Origin: Sphaerothrix gracilis
Lineage (GTDB): Bacteria > Cyanobacteriota > Cyanobacteriia > Phormidesmidales > Phormidesmidaceae
Direction of reading: 5' to 3'
Assembly (NCBI RefSeq): GCF_030405905.1
Contig: NZ_JASATW010000017.1
Span: 62,001 to 126,000, forward strand
Length of the DNA stretch: 64,000 bases
The position numbers were made by a program, and so were the translations under genes. Under the pieces are notes generated by a model. It saw only the letters and a program-made list of their open reading frames with translations, had not been told where the DNA came from and made no database searches. Within the stretch, counting starts at the first letter, position 1, and each line of letters begins with the position of its first letter. Below, one piece after another: positions 53,577 to 62,527 of the stretch.

Positions 53577-54012
53577 AGACTCTTGTTACATCGAAGAAGA
53601 AGATAAGATGTTCGCTTGCTGAGCAATGCCTATTTTTTGTAGTTTGCATGAATGACAAGTTTTGCCCAAAAGAGGCAAGACATTAGCCAGTACTTGGTCT
53701 CTTTACGGCCTAACGCAAGTACCTCAGCTCACTAATTTACTGTCATCGTGTCAATCTCCTGCAACCTTAGTTTCAGGGCTTTTGATTGGCTTAAATCCGT
53801 AGCCTGGCACCCTGTAGATAGTCGGTTGACATGAGGATTCAGGAATTTCAAGGCAACAGCTATACGGCTCGATAAACCTACCATTCCCATACCTCTCTAG
53901 GTTCTATCAAAGATTGAAGAAGCCGTCTGACGGGTTTGAAAGACTTTTGTTAAATAAGCGATCGCGACAAAATCACATTAAGATTTTCTAAGATGCGGCG
54001 TGGCATATCTAT
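53577..54012. other. Intergenic region between the sensor operon and the RAYT gene
   Basis: This is a 436-bp stretch with no credible ORF. It should contain the leftward promoter of the three-gene signalling operon. I see no clear terminator for the RAYT gene. Confidence 0.4.
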
Positions 54013-54564
54013 TCAAGCATCCCAAAATCCTGCGGGCGTTTTCGGCTCTACTTCTCCACCCCAATCCAACGGATAAACGCCATCCTTAACAAACCGATGA
54101 AAGCTGGAATATGTCCACGCACTCGGCCTTTTGCACAGTCTGTGTCGTACTGGATTGTGATGAATGTAATCGCAATGCCGCCAATAATCGGCTTCGTCTC
54201 GAATCCAATGCTCCCAAAATCGTCGTTGCCAAAGATTCCCTTCTTGGCGTTTCTGCCGAGACTCACTTAATCTGCCATCGTGATTGAGTTGCCGTCCAGC
54301 CTGTTTGGTGACATGAGATTTAATCAACCGCCAGCGGGTTGCGTAATTGCTGTCTCCGTCCGGCAATGTCCAAATGTAGTGAAGATGATCGGGCAGCAAT
54401 ACCATTGCATCAATCGTAAATGGATAGGCAGTTTTGACATGAATGAAAGCCGCCCGGAGCGTATTGCGCCCCAAGGGTGAACAAAGCCAGGGGTGACGCT
54501 GATGGGTTACTAGGGTGAAAAAGTAGGTGCCTCCAGCAAGAGTATGGCGGCGGTAGTTGGTCAT
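54013..54564 (-). mobile_element. REP-associated tyrosine transposase (RAYT, Y1 family)
   Basis: The 183-residue protein is a complete single-domain HUH/Y1 transposase: N-terminal YRRHTLAGGTYFFTLVTHQR, the HxH metal site in LLPDHLHYIWTLP, RFWEHWIRDEADYWRHCDYIHHNPVRHRLCKRPSAW (quoted in part) with the catalytic Tyr region, and a typical C-terminus. RAYTs are single-copy, domesticated relatives of IS200/IS605 transposases that mobilise REP sequences. REP-like palindromes lie just 5' of its start codon (54613-54715), the expected arrangement, and a truncated second copy is at 49907-50053. Confidence 0.95.
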
Positions 54565-54612
54565 GGTGAAGGGAAAGCAAGCGTTGAAGCGAGTGTTCCC
54601 GGTAGAAGAAAT

Positions 54613-54720
54613 GATGCGTCACGACGCATCCTACAAGTTGCTAAAACGGTGTGCTACGTAGGGTGCCGTTAGCGAAGCGTAACGCACCGGATTAAAAAAA
54701 TGCGTCGCGACGCATCCTAC
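54613..54720. repeat. REP-like palindrome cluster at the RAYT gene
   Basis: Two related palindromes, GATGCGTC-AC-GACGCATC (54613-54630) and ATGCGTCGCGACGCAT (54700-54715), are each followed by CCTACAA. Between them, GGTGCCGTTA and TAACGCACC (54662-54688) form another hairpin around GCGAAGCG. The layout of two similar palindromes with a different one between resembles a bacterial interspersed mosaic element next to its RAYT. Confidence 0.85.
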
Positions 54721-54859
54721 AAAATCGGCGATCGCGCTACAAGATTAGCTCTCTCTCTTCAAAGATAAATTCATAGAAATTATCTTTATATTTGCTTACC
54801 TTTTGAATATTCTATTATGAGCAATGTTTACCTGAAGAGAAGTAGACGATGAACTACTT

Positions 54860-56254
54860 ATGCTGCAGCCAAAACAGGTAATACACAATCGTTTTTGCCT
54901 AGAACGTAAATTAAACCACGTAGTAGGACGCCAGACTTGGTTAGCCACCGACCTAGTCGATAAACATTTACCTTCTGTAATTATTAAGCTATCAGAATTT
55001 GTTGATCAAGGTGGGTGGCGCTTATTAGACTTACTTGAGAGAGAGGCTCAAATCCTTAAAAAAGTCAACCATTCAAGAATTCCTAAATATTTAGACTATT
55101 TTTCAGTTGACGACAATGTTTTTTGGTTTGGACTAGTTCAGCAGTACGTTCCCGGCTTGACTTTGAAAGAACTATTAGATCAAGGGGAAGTTTTTCCTGA
55201 GCAGCGAATAAGACAGATTGCGCACGAAGTTTTAGAAATTTTGATATATCTGCATGAGCTAAGTCCGCCTATTTTGCACCGAGACATAAAGCCTAGCAAT
55301 TTAATCTTTGGTGAGAATAATTCTATCTATTTGATAGATTTTGGTGCAGCCCAAAATCGTGCCACAAGAGAGGAAGCTACATTCACTGTCGTTGGTACGT
55401 ATGGATATACCGCAATAGAACAGTTTGGAGGGCGAGCAATTCCATCTTCAGATCTCTATAGCTTAGGAGCTACGCTAGTTCATCTAGTTACAGGCGTTTC
55501 ACCTGCTGACTTACCCCAGCAAAATCTTAGAATTCAGTTTGCTGAGCGAGTCAGTTTGAATCCCACACTGATTGATTTTTTAGAAAAATTAGTTAACCCT
55601 GATCCTGATGGACGATTTCGAACTGCTCGTCAAGCACTTAGTGCTCTTAAAACAGGCAACAGCATTATTGAGGTTAGAAAGGATAACGACGTAGCCAGAA
55701 AAATTAGTAGTTACAAAATTAGCTCTTTAGAAATTAGAGATAATAGCGATAAGCTTCCTGCATATAGCCGGTTAAAAGTCATTAAAACCATAGATGAGTT
55801 TATTATTCAAGTTCCTGTCAGATTTCTATGGATTAAGTACTTTAACTGTATTTATTTTGACCGAAATAGCTTCATAGACAAACCAGTTTACCTAAAGAAA
55901 TTTCAACCGCGGGCTGAGCTTAATATTTTTGAATTAAATCATCCAAGATATCGAAGAGATTATAACAAGAAAACTTCTCGACTATCGCGCTTTCTTTTCA
56001 ATGCTTTTCGATCTTTAATTGAAGATGCTATTGAAGATAGTAAAGCCTCAGAAAGAAAAACTTCGCTTATAGAGAATGTCTGTTTAGATTTTGAACTTTC
56101 AGATGCTGAATCGACAGTTTATAGAAGATATAAACTTATCATCTGTATGAAAAATCATGAAAAAATTGAATTTTTGCTTGGGCTAAGCCGTAAAGAATAC
56201 GTCTGGTTAGTAGATGAAATAAGGGATTGGTTAGGAATTGAAAACGATTCATGA
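54860..56254 (+). CDS. Eukaryotic-type Ser/Thr protein kinase with unknown C-terminal domain
   Basis: The kinase domain covers about residues 10-265: Lys43 (VIIKL), Glu60 or Glu62, HRDIKPSN (catalytic Asp142, Lys144, Asn147) and DFG Asp160 (LIDFGAA) are intact; the Gly-rich loop is poorly conserved (LNHVVGRQTW). The segment GTYGYTAIEQFGGRAIPSSDLYSLG is typical of cyanobacterial kinases. The C-terminal 190 residues (about 275-464) have no transmembrane segment and match no family I know; they end in EYVWLVDEIRDWLGI. Codon use is far more AT-rich than that of neighbouring genes, and the gene adjoins a RAYT and REP cluster, so transfer is likely. Confidence 0.9.
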   Translation: MLQPKQVIHNRFCLERKLNHVVGRQTWLATDLVDKHLPSVIIKLSEFVDQGGWRLLDLLEREAQILKKVNHSRIPKYLDYFSVDDNVFWFGLVQQYVPGLTLKELLDQGEVFPEQRIRQIAHEVLEILIYLHELSPPILHRDIKPSNLIFGENNSIYLIDFGAAQNRATREEATFTVVGTYGYTAIEQFGGRAIPSSDLYSLGATLVHLVTGVSPADLPQQNLRIQFAERVSLNPTLIDFLEKLVNPDPDGRFRTARQALSALKTGNSIIEVRKDNDVARKISSYKISSLEIRDNSDKLPAYSRLKVIKTIDEFIIQVPVRFLWIKYFNCIYFDRNSFIDKPVYLKKFQPRAELNIFELNHPRYRRDYNKKTSRLSRFLFNAFRSLIEDAIEDSKASERKTSLIENVCLDFELSDAESTVYRRYKLIICMKNHEKIEFLLGLSRKEYVWLVDEIRDWLGIENDS

Positions 56255-56595
56255 TTGTCACTGAGTTGACGCGATCGCTTAAATACGGTAATGTCTCTAG
56301 CTAATGCAGAAACGCGCATTTTTCGTAGCTTCTGCATGGCTCGTCCAAAAACTAGCTGCGCGGCCCGAAGTTGGTAGCAACAACTCCGAACCGCTAACCC
56401 ACCAGACTGATTAGGCCAGTCGGCAGGCTGAGAGGCATTTTAGCAGTTTCCTTAGCCGCCCTGACTCGCTCTGCGCTGGTTTGGGGCGGCTTGTTTTTGG
56501 GTTTGTTGGCTCGCTGTGGTGCTCTAGACGGGGTTATCTCCGTTTGAGCGATCGCAGCGGGCAATTTTCGCCCATCCCAAAAACAGGAAAAACCA
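56255..56595. other. Intergenic region downstream of the kinase
   Basis: A 341-bp spacer without a convincing ORF. AGCCGCCC (56454-56461) and GGGCGGCT (56484-56491) form an 8-bp stem followed by TGTTTTT, a possible long-loop terminator. Composition returns to the genome norm here, in contrast to the kinase gene. Confidence 0.45.
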
Positions 56596-56856
56596 ATGTT
56601 GCAACACTCTAACGGCGTTCAAACTGCTCTCACCGAGCCAGCCCTAGCTATCAGCAACGAACCCCAGCCCATTCGCCATATCCTCATCGGCCCGCCGCCT
56701 CTAGTGAAGCGCACTATTCACCAGCTCCACCAGGCTCGCTATGCCGAAACCTTTCGCTGGACGCACCCAATTGACATTCCCGACAACCGCGCCATCCTCA
56801 CTACCGATCCCGATGAAGTAATGTGCTTGCTGGTCAAGCTGGTGCGGCTGGAATAG
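56596..56856 (+). CDS. Small conserved cyanobacterial protein
   Basis: The 86-residue protein (IRHILIGPPPLVKRTIHQLHQARYAETFRWTHPIDIPD, quoted in part; ILTTDPDEVMCLLVKLVRL) resembles a family of short cyanobacterial proteins I recall without an assigned role. A weak ribosome site precedes ATG 56596. It is convergent with ybjQ. Confidence 0.7.
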   Translation: MLQHSNGVQTALTEPALAISNEPQPIRHILIGPPPLVKRTIHQLHQARYAETFRWTHPIDIPDNRAILTTDPDEVMCLLVKLVRLE

Positions 56857-56912
56857 ACCGGTAGGGGCGATCGCAGCAGTTAGGACATATCGCCCGCTGC
56901 CGCACCGTCAAA

Positions 56913-56937
56913 GTAGGGCGGGCAATGCCCGCCTACC
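56913..56937. repeat. REP-like palindrome between convergent genes
   Basis: GTAGG-GCGGGCA and TGCCCGC-CTACC form a near-perfect inverted repeat. It lies 6 bp from the ybjQ stop and 57 bp from the stop of the small protein gene, so it could end both transcripts. It differs in sequence from the palindromes at 54.6 kb. Confidence 0.7.
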
Positions 56938-56942
56938 CGTGT

Positions 56943-57272
56943 CTAGCCCTGTAGCTTCACAGCCGTTCCCGTCGCTGTAATCAGCATCAGCACTCCCGTC
57001 TCATCCATATTGATAGTGTCCGTCGTCACCCGCACGCCAATGACCGCATCGGCTCCCAGACGAGCGGCCCGCTGCTCAATTTCCTCTAGCGCTTCCCGCT
57101 GGCCCCGCTCAAAAACGCGCTCGTAGGCTCCGGTGCGGCCACCAATAATGTCGCGAATGCCCGCAAAGAAATCTCGCAGCGCGTTGCTGCCATAAACCAC
57201 TTCTGCCGTCACTACGCCCCGATAATCGCTGATAACTTTTCCTTGGAGAACATCGGTTGTTGTTACAATCAT
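56943..57272 (-). CDS. YbjQ family (UPF0145) protein
   Basis: The 109-residue protein matches the YbjQ/UPF0145 family: an N-terminal VTTTDVLQGKVISDYRGVVTAEVVYGSN, a central helix (YERVFERGQREALEEIEQRAARLGADAVIGVRV, quoted in part) and a C-terminal strand (TGTAVKL). The family is sometimes labelled heavy-metal-binding, but its biochemical role is not settled. It starts at ATG 57272. Confidence 0.93.
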   Translation of the reverse strand: MIVTTTDVLQGKVISDYRGVVTAEVVYGSNALRDFFAGIRDIIGGRTGAYERVFERGQREALEEIEQRAARLGADAVIGVRVTTDTINMDETGVLMLITATGTAVKLQG

Positions 57273-57370
57273 TTATTGATCCCCAGACATAACTTAATAA
57301 AACTTGGCGAAGAAGCCTTTTGCGGCTAACTTTCGTCCCTCATCCCTGTTGAACCTTCGGAGGATAACCC

Positions 57371-58501
57371 GTGTATAGGCGTATTCTAATTGCCGCGACT
57401 CTGCTAGAGATTAGCTGTTTCCCCCTTGTTGCTCAGGCTGTTGATTTCCAGCCGCGTAGAACTGCACTAAATGAAGCGGTTCCAGAACTGCTGGCCCAAA
57501 ATAGCTCTAACGATGAGCGGGTAGGCGAACTCTTGCGGCAGGGACGCGATCGCCTAGACAAGCGGGACTATGCTGGCGCTATCTCATCCTATCAGCAGGC
57601 AGCGCAGCTAGAGCGCGATAATCCCCGGATTTATTCCGGAATTGGCTACATATATGTGCAGCAGGGCAATTATTCAGCCGCGGCTGAAGCTTACCGTCAG
57701 GCCATTAATTTAGACGGCAATAACAAGGCGTTTCGCTATGGTTTGGCCTATAGCCTGGTCAATGCTGAAGAACTCGAAGCTGCCGTTACTGCCTACAACG
57801 AAATCATTCGCTTAGATCCCAATGAAGTCGATGCCTACCTCGGTTTGGGCGGCGTTTTAATTCGCCTAGAAGACTATGACAGGGCCGCCGATGCCTATCG
57901 ACGGCTGACAGGCATTTCGCCTAACAATGCGCAGGCCCTGGAAGCTTTAGGCAATCTCTACCTGCAACAGGAGCAGTACCGCGAAGCCCGGCAGGTTTTT
58001 CAGCAGGTACAGCAGCTCTACCCTGACCGCAGCAGCCTGCACCTCAGTCTGGCGAATCTCTGGCTGATAGAAGACAATCAGGAGCAGGCACTCCAGTCAC
58101 TCAGACGAGCCGTGCAGCTTGACCCCAACAATGCTGAAGCTCAAGTCCAGCTAGCCGAGATTTTGAGCGATCGCGGTCAAGCTGAAGAAGCTTTTAGTCA
58201 CTACCTGAGGGCGGCTGATGCTGATCCCGATATTGCCGTGGCCCAGGCGATGCTCGGTGAAACTTACCTGGCGAGGGAGCAGTATTTTCAGGCAGTGCTC
58301 GCTTATCGGCGTTTAGTCAGACTGCTACCCGCCGATCCGGGGGCTCACTACAACCTGGGTTTAGCCCTCTGGGGACAAGGCTTTGAACAGGAAGCCATTT
58401 CCTATGTGCGACAGGCCCAGTCGCTCTACCGCCAGCAAGACGATACCGCCAGCGTAGAGCGTACCGAGCAGCTCCTAGAAGTATGGGGAGTTGATAGCTA
58501 G
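57371..58501 (+). CDS. Secreted TPR-repeat protein
   Basis: The 376-residue protein starts at GTG 57371 behind CGGAGGA. A signal peptide (about 1-24, ending AQA) is followed by about eight tetratricopeptide repeats from about residue 55 to 365 (KRDYAGAISSYQQAAQL, GNYSAAAEAYRQAINLDG, EELEAAVTAYNEIIRLDPNEVDAYLGLG and so on). TPRs mediate protein contacts; it probably acts in the periplasm. Its 3' end overlaps the convergent miaB by 4 bp. Confidence 0.9.
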   Translation: MYRRILIAATLLEISCFPLVAQAVDFQPRRTALNEAVPELLAQNSSNDERVGELLRQGRDRLDKRDYAGAISSYQQAAQLERDNPRIYSGIGYIYVQQGNYSAAAEAYRQAINLDGNNKAFRYGLAYSLVNAEELEAAVTAYNEIIRLDPNEVDAYLGLGGVLIRLEDYDRAADAYRRLTGISPNNAQALEALGNLYLQQEQYREARQVFQQVQQLYPDRSSLHLSLANLWLIEDNQEQALQSLRRAVQLDPNNAEAQVQLAEILSDRGQAEEAFSHYLRAADADPDIAVAQAMLGETYLAREQYFQAVLAYRRLVRLLPADPGAHYNLGLALWGQGFEQEAISYVRQAQSLYRQQDDTASVERTEQLLEVWGVDS

Positions 58502-59856
58502 AGCACTACGGCGGCTTCCAGCCGCTCTCCGGTGAGGCTAAAGGCTCGCGCTTCGGTAATGCGAACCGTGACGATTTGGCCCTTGAGAGCGGCAATATCT
58601 CCCGCAAAGAAAGCTAAGCGATTGCCTCGTGTCCGCCCCATCACCTGAGTCGGATCTTTAGGATTGGCCTCTTCTACCAGCACTTCTTCCAATCGGCCCG
58701 CGTACCGCTGCGATCGCTCGGCAGCTTTGATTGAAACCAGGTGATTGAGACGCTGCAGGCGATCGCTTTTCACCTCCTCGCTGAGCTGATTTTCCCAGAC
58801 GGCGGCAGGTGTTCCAGGTCGGGGGGAATAGGCGGCAGTATTGAGCTGATCAAAGCCAATGTCCTCTACCAGCTTCAGCGTATTTTCAAACTGGGCTTCG
58901 GTTTCGCCGGGGAAGCCGACAATGGCATCGGCGCTAATAGCAGCGTCGGGCATGTAGCGGCGCACCGTATCGATAATGCGGCGATACTTTTCATGGGTGT
59001 AGCCCCGGCTCATAGCCTTCAGTACATCATTGTCCCCTGACTGGAAGGGAATATGGAAGTGTTCGCAAACCTTGGGCAGTTCTGCACAGGCGCGAATCAG
59101 CCGCTCAGTGAAGTAGCGAGGATGGCTAGTGGCAAAGCGCAGCCGCTCAATTCCCGGCACGTCATGGACAAAGTACAGCAGGTCAGTCAGGGTATGTTGA
59201 TGCCGTCCCTCTGGGGTAGTACCGGGTAGGTCCCGTCCGTAAGCATCAATGTTTTGCCCTAGCAGCGTCACTTCCTTAAAGCCCTGCTGGCCCAACTGCT
59301 CCATCTCTGCCCGAATCGCCTCTGGCGTGCGCGACTGCTCCACCCCGCGCACGTTGGGCACCACGCAGTAGGTACAGCGCTCATTGCAGCCGTAAATCAC
59401 ATTTACCCAGGCCGTCACCCGGCTGTCGCGGCGGGGCTTGGTGATGTCTTCCATGATGTGAACTGGCTCTGTCGCCACCACCTGATTGCCGTTAAACACC
59501 TGCTCTAGTAAATCCTGCAAACGATTGGCGTGCTGCGGTCCCATTACCAGATCTAGCTCCGGTACTCGTCGCAGCAGGGACTCGCCCTCCTGCTGGGCTA
59601 CACACCCGGCCACAATTAGGGTCAGGTCGGGCTGCTGGTGCTTGCGCTTGGCCTGCCGTCCCAGGTAGGAATAGACCTTTTGCTCAGCGTTGTCACGAAT
59701 GGTGCAGGTGTTGTAGAGCACTACATCCGCCGTGTGCGGATCTTCTACCCATTCAAAGCCCATGTCATCTAAGATGCCAGCCATGCGCTCAGAGTCGGCT
59801 TTATTCATCTGACAGCCGAAGGTAGTGATGTGGTAGCGACGGGGAGAAACAGCCAT
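58498..59856 (-). CDS. miaB: tRNA-2-methylthio-N6-dimethylallyladenosine synthase
   Basis: MiaB adds the 2-methylthio group to i6A at tRNA position 37, using two 4Fe-4S clusters. The N-terminal cluster Cys15, Cys51 and Cys85 (TTFGCQMN, YNTCTIRD, AGCVAQQ) and the radical SAM Cys157, Cys161 and Cys164 (GCNERCTYC) are in place. The C-terminal TRAM domain (RYAGRLEEVLVEEANPKDPTQVMGRTRGNRLAFF, quoted in part) is complete. At 452 residues it is normal length, and YNTCTIRDNAEQKVY identifies MiaB rather than RimO. Confidence 0.97.
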   Translation of the reverse strand: MAVSPRRYHITTFGCQMNKADSERMAGILDDMGFEWVEDPHTADVVLYNTCTIRDNAEQKVYSYLGRQAKRKHQQPDLTLIVAGCVAQQEGESLLRRVPELDLVMGPQHANRLQDLLEQVFNGNQVVATEPVHIMEDITKPRRDSRVTAWVNVIYGCNERCTYCVVPNVRGVEQSRTPEAIRAEMEQLGQQGFKEVTLLGQNIDAYGRDLPGTTPEGRHQHTLTDLLYFVHDVPGIERLRFATSHPRYFTERLIRACAELPKVCEHFHIPFQSGDNDVLKAMSRGYTHEKYRRIIDTVRRYMPDAAISADAIVGFPGETEAQFENTLKLVEDIGFDQLNTAAYSPRPGTPAAVWENQLSEEVKSDRLQRLNHLVSIKAAERSQRYAGRLEEVLVEEANPKDPTQVMGRTRGNRLAFFAGDIAALKGQIVTVRITEARAFSLTGERLEAAVVL

Positions 59857-60106
59857 AGACCTAGTGACAAACAGCTAAACCACTATTTTGCCACTTGTGC
59901 GCAGGCTTGAGGAGGCATCAGGTTCAGACCGGAGGCAAAAAAACACAAATACCTCCGCCTAAATAGGGAGTCAATCAGCTTCTTGGGCATGAAAAAACTG
60001 CAGGCAGAATCTATCTTTCAGCAAATATCCTTTAATCCTTGTGTTTCAGTAGATTTGAGAGGTCAACCTATTTGCTAGATCTTAGGGTCTAGAACCCGAA
60101 ACAGTC

Positions 60107-60307
60107 ATGAAAGAAAAAGTTAAATCTAATCCCGAATCAGCCTCTACTCAGGATGCCAAAGCGGTGGCCGAAGCGATGGTGGCCGATGCCAAAAATGCGC
60201 CTGCCGTTGACTTTGATTCGGACTATGAGATGGCTCAGAAAATGTCTAGAAGCGAAACTGACGCCGCAGAGCAGGATTCTGCCTCGACCGCAGCATCAGA
60301 TTCCTAG
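60107..60307 (+). CDS. Small Ala/Ser/Glu-rich protein, unknown
   Basis: A 66-codon frame from ATG 60107 (MKEKVKSNPESASTQDAKAV...VADAKNAPAVDFDSDYEMAQ...). The product is acidic and probably disordered. The ribosome site is weak, but codon use looks normal for the genome. A hairpin follows at 60330-60353. I recognise no family. Confidence 0.45.
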   Translation: MKEKVKSNPESASTQDAKAVAEAMVADAKNAPAVDFDSDYEMAQKMSRSETDAAEQDSASTAASDS

Positions 60308-60329
60308 CCATTAATCTACACATCGAAAA

Positions 60330-60353
60330 AGCCTCGTTCAGGTCAACGAGGCT
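60330..60353. terminator. Hairpin with T-run on the minus strand
   Basis: AGCCTCGTT (60330-60338) and AACGAGGCT (60345-60353) form a perfect 9-bp stem with a 6-nt loop. The minus strand continues with TTTTTCG, a good terminator; the plus strand continues GATATTTC, a weaker one. It may end both the small gene at 60107 and leftward transcription from the permease. Confidence 0.7.
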
Positions 60354-60401
60354 GATATTTCTCAGCGTAACCAAAAACTCAAAGTATTTAGGACACCCGT
60401 C

Positions 60402-60605
60402 ATGAATAGCGAACCGGAACCCTCATCGCCTCCTGCTGTTCCAGAAGAACCCGCTTTGCCGCCGCAAGAGCCACCCACGACGCCTGCTTTTCCGGAAAAA
60501 CCAGACATGCCGCCAGAGGAGCCGCCCACTATTATCCCGTCTCCAGAAGAACCTACTTTTCCGCCAGCCCCCCAGGAGGTTCCCCCTATTGCGACTGTCC
60601 CTTGA
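60402..60605 (+). CDS. Small Pro/Glu-rich protein, unknown
   Basis: A 67-codon frame from ATG 60402, about one third Pro, with repeated units of the form PEEP.LPPQEPPTTP and PEKPDMPPEEPPT. AGGA lies about 10 bp upstream. Short repetitive Pro/Glu peptides occur in other cyanobacteria, but no function is known. It may simply be an open frame in repeat-rich DNA; the antisense strand lies downstream of the permease stop. Confidence 0.45.
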   Translation: MNSEPEPSSPPAVPEEPALPPQEPPTTPAFPEKPDMPPEEPPTIIPSPEEPTFPPAPQEVPPIATVP

Positions 60606-60639
60606 ACATTCGTTTGCTATTTCAGATTTCTACCGTGTT

Positions 60640-62058
60640 CTAATCTCTTGGCCCTGGCAGAACAATATTGAGCAACAGAGCGCAGAGGCCACCTGTGGAA
60701 ATGCCAGAGGAGAAAATACTCTTGACCAATGGTGGTGTAGCTTCTAGTAGTTCTGGGGAGAAGGTAACGCCCAATCCCAGTCCCAAGGAAGTCGCCAGAA
60801 TGATAGCCGATCGCTTGGTGAAGTTGACCGTTGACAGAATTTTGATGCCCGCTGCGGCTACGGTGCCAAACATGATCAAGGTAGCGCCGCCTAATACAGG
60901 CTGCGGAATTGCTTGTAGAACTGAGCCAACAACCGGGAAGAGTCCTAGAATCACGAAGATGCCGGCAATGAAGTAGCCTACATAGCGGCTGCCAATCCCC
61001 GTGAGCTGGATGACGCCGTTATTTTGGCTAAAAGTTGTATTTGGGAAGGTGTTGAAACAGGCGGCAATAAAGGAATTGATCCCATCTGCCAAAACGCCTC
61101 CCTGAATGCGCTTGAAGTATTTCTCCCCTTTGATTGGTTCACCTGTAATCGAGGAAGTCGCTGTCAAGTCGCCAATGGATTCGATGGTGGTGATCAGGTA
61201 GAGGAAGGCGAAAGGAATAAAACTGGCAAGCTGAAAGCCGAAGCCAAAGCGGAAGGGAATTGGCAGCGCAAAGACAGGGCCGTTGCCCAACAGGTTGCCA
61301 AAGCTAATTAGCCCCGTAAAAACGGCGACAATGTAGCCTACCAGCAGGCCAATGGCGATCGAGGACATCCGTAAAAAGGAGTTGTTGACGCTATTGAGGG
61401 CAACGATAATCACCAATACGAGAGCCGCTAGCCCCAAGTTTTGGGGGCTGCCAAAAGTGCCTGCCTCGATCGCTGGAAAGCCACCTCCCACAGCGGTAAT
61501 GCCGACATTGATCAGCGTCAGACCGATAAGGGTGACAACAGTGCCAGTCACCAAGGGCGTAATCACGCGGCTGGCGAGATGTAGGAAGCGACTAAAGATC
61601 ATCTCAATGAACGAACCGACCAGGCACATGCCAAAAATGAGACCCAGCGCCTCTGTGGGTTCTGCCCCTGCCGCCACCGCGCCGCCGCCTACGGCCAGGA
61701 TGGGGCCGATAAAGGCAAAGCTAGTACCCTGAATGCTCAGCAAGCCCGACCCGACCGGGCCAATGCGCTTAGCCTGAATAAAGGTAGCAATGCCGGAAAC
61801 AAACAGCGACATGCTGACCAGATAGGCCGCCGCCTCTGGCTCTAGCCCCAGGGCGCCGCCAATAATCAAGGAAGGCGTGATGATGCCAATGAAGCTAGCA
61901 AGCACATGCTGAAAAGCCGCAAAGATGGCCTCACGCACAGGCGGTCTAGCCTCTAGCCCATAGATTAGGTCAGAGGGCATGACGACGCCTTCTTCTAGTT
62001 CTGCTTGCTCTTGCTCAATTTGTGAGTTTTCTAAATGAACTCTTTCACCACTAGACAT
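60640..62058 (-). CDS. NCS2-family nucleobase permease (xanthine/urate/uracil)
   Basis: The 472-residue membrane protein has about 14 hydrophobic segments. The family signature is visible as QNNGVIQLTGIGSR, and IQGTSFAFIGP marks the substrate helix. Family members import purines or pyrimidines with H+. QNNGVIQLTG, with Gln at the first signature position, favours a purine (xanthine or uric acid) transporter over uracil, but this is not decisive. The N-terminus is acidic and cytoplasmic. It is on the minus strand, ending 34 bp before the Pro-rich ORF. Confidence 0.92.
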   Translation of the reverse strand: MSSGERVHLENSQIEQEQAELEEGVVMPSDLIYGLEARPPVREAIFAAFQHVLASFIGIITPSLIIGGALGLEPEAAAYLVSMSLFVSGIATFIQAKRIGPVGSGLLSIQGTSFAFIGPILAVGGGAVAAGAEPTEALGLIFGMCLVGSFIEMIFSRFLHLASRVITPLVTGTVVTLIGLTLINVGITAVGGGFPAIEAGTFGSPQNLGLAALVLVIIVALNSVNNSFLRMSSIAIGLLVGYIVAVFTGLISFGNLLGNGPVFALPIPFRFGFGFQLASFIPFAFLYLITTIESIGDLTATSSITGEPIKGEKYFKRIQGGVLADGINSFIAACFNTFPNTTFSQNNGVIQLTGIGSRYVGYFIAGIFVILGLFPVVGSVLQAIPQPVLGGATLIMFGTVAAAGIKILSTVNFTKRSAIILATSLGLGLGVTFSPELLEATPPLVKSIFSSGISTGGLCALLLNIVLPGPRD

Positions 62059-62527
62059 TGCTATATCTTTGCCTCTGATTCACTACAGGATTGAGCGATC
62101 GCTCTGGATTTTAAATTTCAAAAATCTATTAACTTGATCTAGCTAAAATTATTGCCGGTTTAAGATTTTGCCTTGCTAAAACTGACATCAATACTGGCCA
62201 CAGAAACTCTAGAGACTTGTCTAAAGAAACTCAGATATCTGCAGACGGATAGCCTAAAAAGCACTTAGCATGATTGTGATTAGGCTGTAGGAAAATCCTC
62301 TGCCAGCAAAACGCAATACCCGCGCAACAAAAATTTTTACATCCTGATGATTGAATAAATCTTTGCTATTTTGAGGTAGCTTATCAGCTTCTCAGAAATT
62401 TTCAATACTGGATTAAGGACATCTTAAGTATTACGTAGTTAGCCACTTGAATTGTTGCCTCTGATACTTTTGAGGGCAGCTTATCTTGATAGTTTCTAAG
62501 CCTCTCTATTGTGGTGTGAGGATTAGG
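62059..62527. other. Divergent intergenic region between the permease and porin genes
   Basis: This 469-bp AT-rich spacer should hold the permease promoter (minus strand) and the porin promoter (plus strand). I see no tRNA, no ORF and no sequence close to a Fur box consensus. Confidence 0.45.
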
